A DNA stretch of 13,731 nucleotides from an uncultured cyanobacterium (GTDB lineage Bacteria > Cyanobacteriota > Cyanobacteriia > Cyanobacteriales > Geitlerinemataceae). The notes beneath the pieces were generated by a model that saw only the letters and a program-made list of their open reading frames with translations, had not been told where the DNA came from and searched no databases. Positions within the stretch are counted from its first letter, which is position 1, and each line of letters starts with the position of its first letter. The DNA lies in NCBI GenBank assembly GCA_937121005.1, contig CAKZKB010000290.1, positions 1-13,731 on the forward strand. Direction: 5' to 3'. A program made the position numbers and the translations under genes. Below, piece after piece: positions 1 through 9,100 of the stretch.

Positions 1-1
1 C

Positions 2-85
2 GTATCCCAACTCGTCAGATGTCAACGAAGTCAGAGTATCGTAAGTGCGAGTGATACTGATGGGAATTCCCGACACCGGAACTTC
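2..85 (-). other. RHS/YD-repeat entry motif at window edge
   Basis: The residues LEVPVSGIPISITRTYDTL followed by ELGY match the conserved segment that starts RHS cores, which usually continues FGYGWR. It is preceded by KLGNFQLSFTD, a common lead-in. The RHS repeats themselves and any C-terminal toxin or cargo domain would lie outside the window, to the left. Confidence 0.75.
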
Positions 86-1386
86 TAAATCCGTAAACGA
101 GAGTTGGAAATTCCCCAACTTCAAGTCACCCGTCAAGTGAACGATTTCCTCATCGAAAGCCGTATTTCCACCTGCATCTGTCGCCGTCAATCGCAGGATA
201 TAACTGTCATTGAGCAACACGGAAGAATCGAATTCTCCCAAAGCCGAATAAGTGGTAACTTCTTGCCCGTCAACACTCAAGATCTCGACAAACTCTCCCC
301 CAGCAACGGGAGCCACTTCTAGAGTGTAATTGGTTAAATTACCATCGGGATCGTAAGCAATGCCAATGACATCAGTGGGCGCACTAATGAGACTATCTCC
401 GATGTCATCTCGAATATCTACTACTGGCGGTAACAAGTCGTTGGGATCGACAACTTGCACCTCCAAAATCGGACTCGTGCCTTCATTTCCTGCCCCGTCA
501 GCAGCAACAGCCCGCACTTCTAAAATTCCCACAGAACTGGGAGCAAAATTAAAGAATCCACTAGCATCAATGGCAACGGGAGTGCCATCGACAAACACTT
601 CTAATTCCGTCACACCGACATTATCAGTGGCGATCGCTTGGAAGCGAGTCACCGACCCTAAATCGGCTCGAAGTTCGCCACTGACCGTGCGGATACCCCG
701 CACTGGATTGACAATAACCGAAGGGGGAATCTCGTCGTTGACGACAGTAAAATCGAAGTCCAGCGTGGCGACTTTGCCAAACGCATCCGTCACCGAAATC
801 GTTCCGGCGTGCATCAATCCCACATCGCTATCCTCGGGAATCCAACGCAACCGACCTTCCGAGTCGATGGTCATTCCCAAACCTAAAGAAACCCCATCCA
901 AACTGTAGGTTAAAGGCGTAGCATCGGTGGCTCGCACGTCGTAGCCGTAAGTGACATCGGGAGTGGCAAAATCGGCGGGTAAAACGCTGGTGTCGATAAC
1001 CGGAGGCTCGTCCTCGATCGCCTGCAAGATATAACTTTGAATCCCCACTCCCATGCCGTCAGAAGCAGACACCACAATCCGATGAGACCCCAGTGTGGAA
1101 ACATTGCCAACAATGGCATCGTCAACGATACTCAATCCCAAATCCTGTCCGGTGACAAGAGAGTAGGTAATGTCGTCATCGTCGGCATCGATGGCGGCTA
1201 ACTCGTAGCGATAAGAACCGCTAAAATCGGCAAATAAAACGGGTTTGGACGTAAATTCGGGTGGAGAGTTGAGAACTTCGGTTCCCACTTCTAAGGTGAA
1301 GAACTGCCGATCGCGATCGCCTTGAGAATCCGTGACGATCGCCTCTAGTTGGTAGCTGCCCGCCAGAGGGAAGTTCCAGGACACGA
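2..1386 (-). pseudogene. shifted-frame continuation of the giant gene, ending at an RHS entry motif
   Basis: Reading leftwards from 1384 in the frame with codon starts at 1384, 1381 and so on, there are 461 sense codons without a stop to position 2. The first residues (VSWNFPLAGSYQLE) complete the He_PIG-like domain broken off upstream, supplying the expected W three residues after ETG. Then come two more He_PIG-like domains (about 1268-1022 and 1019-745) and two Ig-like domains (about 744-437 and 436-125) containing ATDNVG and TATDAGGN. The last residues, SGIPISITRTYDTL, match the motif that opens RHS/YD-repeat regions. No cysteine codon occurs, as in the upstream part. This segment is the 3' portion of the same gene. 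Its separation is due either to a real one-base deletion or to a sequencing error. The C-terminus lies beyond the window. Confidence 0.9.
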
Positions 1387-3153
1387 CCCAGTTTCCGAGT
1401 CGATACTCATCCCAGTGGGGGCGTTATTCAAACTAAAGGCGAGGGCATCTCCTTCTACATCCGTCGCCGTCACCACGTAGTTATATTCAACCCCTTGAGA
1501 CCCCAACGTTAGAGGCACGGAAGTAATTTGCGGCGGCACGTTAACGCCGCGCACGTCTAGAGTATAAGTTTGAGTATCGATGGCTCCAAAGCCGTCAGTG
1601 ACTTCCACAATCACCTCGTGGCTGCCAATCTGTTCCAGTGCGGGAGTCCACAAAAGCGTCCCCGTTTCCTCATCGATGGCCATGCCCGCCGGGCCGGTTT
1701 CCAAACTCCAGAACAGTACGTCGCCTTCGGGATCGGTGGCGGTTAAATCGTAGCGGTAGAGGCGATCGACTGTTGCGGCTGCGCGGGGATCCGAGTCGAT
1801 ATTGGGAGCCGAATTAGTGGCGTTTGAAACCACTGAAATGGTAAAGTCTTGCTCGACAATGCCACCGCGTCCGTCGCTGACTTCAACGGTAACGGCGTGA
1901 CTTCCTAACTGTCCCGGTTGGGGTTGCCAGAAGACAAACCCGGTATTGGCATCGATCGTCATGCCAGTGGGGTTGTTGGTTAGCTGGTAACTCAACGGAT
2001 CGCCGTTAGCATCGACCGCTTCAACTCGGTAGAGGTAGTTGCTCCCCACTCGCACTGCTTCTCGCGGCGCAGAGAGAATTTCTGGAGCGATATTGCCCGT
2101 GTCGGGAATCACTTGCAAATCGAAGACTTGCAAACTTTCTCCACTGCCGTCGCTGACCGCAATCTCGATGTCGTCGTAGGCTCCCAATATAGGAGTTTCC
2201 CAACGCAAGACACCGCTTTCGTCAATACTCATTCCCGCCGGAGCGTTGGCGATCGAGTAGGTCAAGCTATCTCCATCGGCATCGATGGCGCGGACTCGAT
2301 ATTCGTAGGGCAACCCTTCAGTGGCTTGTAGGGGCGGTTGGGAAAAAAGGGCCGGTCGGTTGTCGGCAACGGTAGCAATTGAGAACGCTTGCAAATCGAT
2401 GCCGCCGCGTCCGTCTTCTACCCGCACGATGACCGTTTGTTCGCCCACTTGCGAGAGCTTCGGTTCCCAGACGATCGTCCCGGTTTCGGCATCGATACTC
2501 ATGCCGTTGGGACGCACGGCCAGTTCGTAGCGCAAAACGTCGTCGTTAGCATCGCTGGCGATCGCATCGTAGCGATAGCGTTCTCCGGCTACGGCGATCG
2601 TCCCCGGTTCGGAGTCGAATTGCGGGGCGATATTGCCCGTATCTTCTCCCACCGTCACCCCAAAGGCTTGCACCGCCGATCCGCCCCGGCCGTCGGTAAC
2701 GCGCACGCTGAAGGGTTGGGGAGTGGCACTGACGGTATCGGGTATCCAACTCACCACCCCCGTATTGCGATCGATGCTCGCACCTTCGGGAGCCTCATCC
2801 AAGAAGAACTGGAGGCGATCGCCCTCGTCGTCCGTTGCCGCCACCGGATAAGAATAAGCAATGCCTTCGACGGCGGTTTCTCGCGGTTCGGAAGTAAAGA
2901 CCGGATCGGTGTTGTCGTTGCGAACCAGAACCGCCACTTCGTATTCTTGAACCGCCCGACCGCCGCGACCGTCGGTGGCTTCAACGGTAAACGAATAGAC
3001 CCCAGCCTCGGTCGGAGTCCACTCAATTTCCCCAGTCAACGGGTCAATTTGAGAGCCATCCGGCGCGTTCGACAAGCGGTAGCTTAAAGTATCGCCATCG
3101 GGATCGACGGCCATGGCGGGGTAGAAATAAATCGCATTCGCCCCTACCGTCAC
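1283..3153 (-). repeat. seven He_PIG/cadherin-like domains after the vWA (residues 2975 to beyond 3563)
   Basis: Units of about 85-90 residues begin near residues 2975, 3056, 3149, 3239, 3330, 3423 and 3513. Each carries xAxDxxGDxLxY, GMxID-x-x-TGxxxW and a V-x-DGRGG strand, with the W and DGRGG best kept. The first has an atypical beginning (VGANAIYFYPAMAVDPDGD). The seventh is split by the frameshift near 1387 and completed in the next frame. Two more, weaker units follow in the shifted frame (about 1268-745). They probably form a long rigid stalk projecting the RHS part. Confidence 0.85.
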
Positions 3154-6100
3154 CGGAATCGAACCCAGAACCCGGTTGGTTCCCGGTTGCGAGAACAGCA
3201 GGTCGAAGCTGTGGGCTTCCCCAGTGCCCGTAAATTGGACTTCAAAGGTCGTGCTTTCTCCGGGACGGGCATTGACCGTTCCGGTTAAGTTATCGAAGCC
3301 GATGGTGTTATCGGTAGAAATAACATCCAGGCCAAATGGCGTTTGGAGTTTGGCAACTTGGCGATCGACAAATGCCGCCGCAAACGACTCGGCAATATGC
3401 CCTCCCGCTTCAATTTTTTCGATATCCCACGCCACTCCATCCGTTGCCCAAGCTAAATCGGCATAGGCGGTTTTGGCAGAATTGAGACTCGTCGATTGTC
3501 CGGGAATTAACTCCCCGTCGGGGACGATGAAATAACCGCCGCTACCATCGGCAACATAGGCATTCCCTTCCGAGTCCACACCCAAAACGTTCTCGCCAGT
3601 GGGTTCTTGGAATTGAACCGCTACCACTGATTCTAGGGCAATTTCTCGATGTTTCAGCGCGTCAAGAACGTTATTGAAATGGAAAGAATTGTCAATTTGG
3701 GAGCGAACTTCATCCGTAATCAAAACCGCGTTAATGGAGGCATCAGGACGGAATTGATAACCCAAGGCTTCGCGCAAACCTGCATAACCATCTTCATCTT
3801 CGCTAAAGGGGCCGGGGGGATCGGTACTGATGTTGGCAGCAACGCGATCGAACTGTACGTCCGTGCCAAAAGCAAAATCAGAACTGGGGACAATACCGAG
3901 TTGCTGTCCGGCTTGCCCGGAGACAGAATAGACGGCGGCACTCAAACCGCTAGCAAACGTGCCGTTAGCGGTATCGCCGACTGCTAAATTGGGATTGGAA
4001 TCGACATCTAGCAGTTGGAAACCGTAAGCCTCTGTCGTCGCTCCCGATCCGTAAGCGACGACGCGATAAGTTCCCGTTTCCGTTAGCGTCAGCAGGCGCG
4101 ATTCGTCATTGGTCGGCCAATCTCCAATGGAAGTATTGCTAGGAGCCAACACTTGCACCCGCATGGTGTTCGCATTGGGGGTGAGAGTATCGAAATAGAG
4201 CGTTTGTCCCGCTTCTCCAGTAAAGGTGTAAATATCCCGTTCCCCAGCTTTGGAAATCTCTCCAAACACGGGCGTATCGAGGGATAGATCGACAACGCTC
4301 GTTTCCGAAGGGACAACTTGGAACGAAAAATCGATGGGGGTGCTGCGGTTGCCAATCAGAGCCAGAGTATAAGTATCGTCAGCAGGTAAATTGACTTCAA
4401 AATTGCTTCCCAAGCCGCCGCCTGCAACCTCTAAATTATAAGAATCAAATAGTTTCCAATTCAGATTAGCCGATCCCGATAAGCTGTTGAAAAAGAGTCG
4501 CTGTTCGGCCGTACCGTCAAATTTGTAAAGTTGGGTGGCATAACCGGGATCGAGTTGGATGTCGATGGGGGTATCGAATAGCAACGGGTCTTCCGAAGCC
4601 AGCAATTGAAACTCGTAGTCGCCAGCCGCTCCGCTATTGCCGTAAAATTCGAGTCGATATTCACCGTCAATGGGTAGAGATAGCAAAGAGAAGTCCGAGC
4701 GCTCGTCGTGTCGGTAACTGGAACTTCCTCGAGCTTCGGCAAACAATTCGCGACCGTCCGGTGCAATTAACGCAGCAAAAATGCTATCGCTATCGAAACC
4801 TTCAAGGGCATCGTAATAGACCTGGGTTCCGGCTGTAGCCGTAAACCGATAGGCTTTTCGCTCTCCCGAGGCGATCGCGTTACTGATGGGAGTTCCTAAA
4901 ACATAATCCTCGACGATCGTCCCACTCGTAAGAGGAGGGGGATCCCCATCGAACGTCGATGCTAGCACTTGAAAGCGCGGCGACGTAGTGCTGCTGCTCG
5001 TGTTGCGAAGAACTAGGGTATAAATGTCGTCGCGATCGACCGTGACTTGACGATCGCTGCCGAGACTGCTAAAGAACAAAGATTCGTTGTCTTCATCAGT
5101 ACCGCGATCGTATCCCGATATATAAAGCTGCCAATTTCCCGTACCGCTTAACAGGTTATCAAAATTGAGTTGCTGTCCGCCAGTGACTTCAAATTGATAG
5201 ACCGCCGTTTCATAAGCCGACAAGGGACGATCGACGACGGTATTTAAAGACAAGCTCTCGAATGTAGATGAATCTAACAGTTGGAAGCTGTAGTCGGCGA
5301 CAGTATCTCCACTACCGTCTACTGTCAGTCGATAAGTTCCCGTTTCTTTGAGGGTAAATAAGTTTTCGTCATCGGCCGATCGCCCGTTAATGAGAGTATC
5401 TCCACTGGGACTCACCAAAAATACATCGAGATTGCGATCGTGGTCGAGAAGCGCATCGTAGGCAAATTGCTGTCCAGCCGTCCCTTCAAAACTAAAGGCA
5501 TCTTTTTCTCCGGGTTTGGCGATCGTTCCAGTAATAGGAACGTTAAAATCTAACGGTGCAACGACAGTTTCAGGAGAAACAACTTGGAAGCTGTAGTCAA
5601 ATCCCGTAATGCCTTCACCAAAGACGGCTAGAACGTAGTTACCATCAACGCTCAAAACAGTTTCTGTATCTTGGGTGCTGCTGACTGACAGAGCCCTTGC
5701 TGTCACTTGTTTGCCATCGGGGCCGTACAGCCGCCAGCGCCCACTCTTGCTGTTCGGCTCTAAGCGATCGAACACAAAAGACTGTCCGGCTTCTCCCTCA
5801 AAAGAGTAGACAAAGGCTTCTTTCCCCGATGCAAATGTCAAGTCGATCGTTTCTTCAAACGGCAGTGTATTGATACTGGCATCGAGAACCTTAAACTCGT
5901 AGCTTCCCGTGCGGCTAGCGCTGTTATCGTAGACTTGAATCTGATAGTCTCCCTCTTCTTCTAAGATAATTAGATTGCTGCTATCGAAGTGAGTTCCACC
6001 TCGATTAACAATCTTTTCTCCACTAGGAGAAACTAGATCGTAATTCATTGACGTACTAGAATCGCCTAAACCATCAAATACGATCTGCTGTCCGGGCTGA

Positions 6101-9100
6101 CCGGAAAAGACAAACACATCTCGCTCGCCCAATTGAGCGATGTTGCCAGAAATGGATTCTCCAAAACTAATCGTTTCGGGAGCGTTATTAAGTAAATTTC
6201 CTTGAAATTCAAAATTGATGGCACTCGTACTGCTATTCGCGATCGCCAGAGTATGAGTTCCTGAAGTTAACGCGATCGCCTCTAAATCTTCGTTGAGTTC
6301 CGCTTCAGCAACTTTTTGAGATTGAGAATCGTAAACCGTCCAAGTCCCGATTGCCGAACTCGACAAACTGTCAAAGGAGAACTGCTGTCCGGGCTGCGCT
6401 TCAAATTGATATAAAACGGACTCTGTTGTTCCCGGAAGCTGGATGGTTGTCGGCTGGCTTAACGCTAAGGGACTGCTATCCGAGGCATCCCATAAAGCAA
6501 ACGAGTAGTTGCCAGTATGAGAGCTTGATAGAACGTAGAAATCTAGATAGTAAGTTCCCGTTTCTTCAAACGTAAACGGAACGCGATCGTTGCGAGCGAG
6601 ATCGTGGGAGATAATCCGTCCGCTTTCATCGACAATATTCAAGTAGATAGAGCCATTGTTACCGATAGCATCGTAGAAAAACTGCTGTCCCGCCGTTCCT
6701 TCAATTGCATATACATCGCGATCGAGAACGGTGTCGATCGATCCGTCAATGCGAGTATTGAAAACAAGATCGCTATTGGGAGTTGGAATGCTGGTAATTT
6801 GCGGGCTTAACGTTTCGTTAAGGTCGAGAGTCGTAAACCCGTAATCTCCGAATAGTTCCTCATCAACGCCAGAAACTACTAAAGTATAGTTGCCCGTCAC
6901 GGGCAGAGTTTCATCTAAAAGCAGACCTCGCAACGAATCTTCGTTCGGGACAGAGCGTCCAGAGCCAACTAACCGATTGTTCGGATCGAACAGAGAATAG
7001 CGGACTCCCGCTTGTAAGTTCCTCGGGTCGGCCGAACCCGAACCGTTGTAGGAGACAAACGTCACTAAACCGTAGCGAGCGTCAATCCCGAGTTCGTCAA
7101 GTCGAGATTCGATTTGACGAGCAATGGTTCCCGTCCAGTCTAATTCTTGACCCATAGAACTGGACTTGTCAATGGCAAAAACGATGTCAGCTTCGCCTAC
7201 AACTTCTTCGAGAGGAAGGGTAATAGAGATCGTTTCTGTCGTAACTTCTCCGCTACCGATATCTAGGTTAATTTGTAAGGGGTTGACATCTCCAGAAGCC
7301 GGATTTCCACCACCCGATCCGGAACCAGTGGTAGCTAAATTGAATTGCGTCACCGGATCGGTAATGAAAATGGGGTTATTATTCCCCGGTTCGGAGCCGA
7401 CTAAAATCGAGAACGACTGTTCGGCGATACCGTTATTCCCATCATCAACGCGAACGGTAATCTCTTGCAATCCGAACGTATCGGCATCGGGAGTCCAAGT
7501 GATTTGCCCCGTATTCCCATCGATGGCCATGCCAGCAATCGGATCGACCAAAGAATAGATTAAACTATCCCCATCCGGGTCGATTGCCATTGCCTGGTAG
7601 GTGTAATCTTCACCGATATTGACATCAACAATGGGAGTGGAGGTAAATAAGGGCGGACGGTTGGGAGGAGGAGCGATCGCCCCTAATGTAAACTCCTGTT
7701 GGGCAATGCCGCCGCGACCGTCATCAACCCGCACTAAAATACTATAATTGCCCGCACTTTCGGAATTGGGAGACCAAGTAATTTCCCCGGTTTCCGAGTC
7801 GATGGACATCCCGTCAGGCGACACCAATAGAGAATAGGTTAAAGTGTCGCTATCTGGGTCGATGGCTTCTACTGAATAGCGATAGGATCGCCCCGTTAAG
7901 GCTTCTGTATCCGGTTCGCTGACGATTTCGGGAGCTTGGTTCAACTGACTCCAAACCACTAAATCGTAGGTAAACTGAACTTCGTTAGAATTGACAAATT
8001 GAATCGTTCCCGACTCGCTAATTTCGCTCGGACTTAAAGACCCATCTTCGACCAAATTTGTAAAGTTATAATAGGGAATTCCTTCGGGAGTGATGCCGTC
8101 GAACTCTCGCAGTCGCACGCTCGGATCGCTAATATTCGTGACTCCGACTAACAAAGAGCCACCGACGTGGTACTGTCCTCGGTTTTCAATGCCTAAATCG
8201 ACAAACAGAACGTTGGTATCGCGATTGAAAGAGGTTTGTTCGTAATTAGCAGCAAGACTGGCAGAAACATCAGACAGTGCCGAGAAATCGATAGGGTTGT
8301 TTGATGCTATCGTTAGTTCTGGTGCAGTTGTCGTAAAATTTTCAACCGTAGCAAATTCAATCTCAAACGGCTTGAAGCTGGCGTAAGTTTCTTTATCGCC
8401 ATCGTTGTTAACCAGCCGAACTTGCAAGGTAGCTTCCGTACCGGGAACGATACCCGAAAGATCCAAACGAACGGTTTGTCCGTCGAACGTGGCTCCCTTT
8501 CCTAAGTCGGGTTGCAGGTTTTCGGTGAGGTTGAAAAAGGCATCGCGTCCGGGGGCGATCGTCCGCACTAAAGCGTTACCGTCCCCATCAACTAAAGCAA
8601 TTTCTAGAGCATCGTTAATGCTGTCGGTGTCGGTGAAATCGAATCCGATATCGGTAATATCTAGGTTCAAAACTGCCGAATCAGTGGGAACGATAAAGTT
8701 ATCTTCCCAGAAGTTATTAAATTGGGGATCTTCTCCTTCTTTTTCTCGCAGGGTAATATCCGGTTCGATGACTTCCGTTCGAGTGAAACTCTCGGTTAAA
8801 GTATTTTGATTCCCGGCGGTATCGACAACTTCAACGGTAAAACTGTTGTCACCTAAATTTAAACTGACATTAGCAAAGGAGAAGTTGCCATTCTCGTCGG
8901 CAGTGACAATTTCTCCGGTTTCCACTAAAGTGACGGTAGAATTGGCTTCGGTTTGTCCCGCGATCGTCACCGTTTCTAAGGTTGTTTGTCCGTCCCCAAC
9001 CGGATCGGTGTCGAAAGCCGGATCTAAACCCAAGGCGATCGTTGGTGCGTTGGTATCGAGGGTAAACTCGAGGGCAAACAGTTCCGACAAGTTTCCACTT

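Noticed and set aside
360..908. 182-residue plus-strand open frame
   Set aside because: Opposite to the shifted-frame continuation of the giant gene, which has clear Ig-like motifs. The plus frame is Ser/Thr-rich and featureless.
2389..3087. 232-residue plus-strand open frame
   Set aside because: Antisense shadow of the He_PIG-coding region. Its sequence is low-complexity and it has no domain.
3898..7017. Regular spacing of repeats considered as a CRISPR or satellite array
   Set aside because: The repetition is at the protein level with a ~300-base period and diverged DNA. There are no short identical direct repeats with unique spacers.
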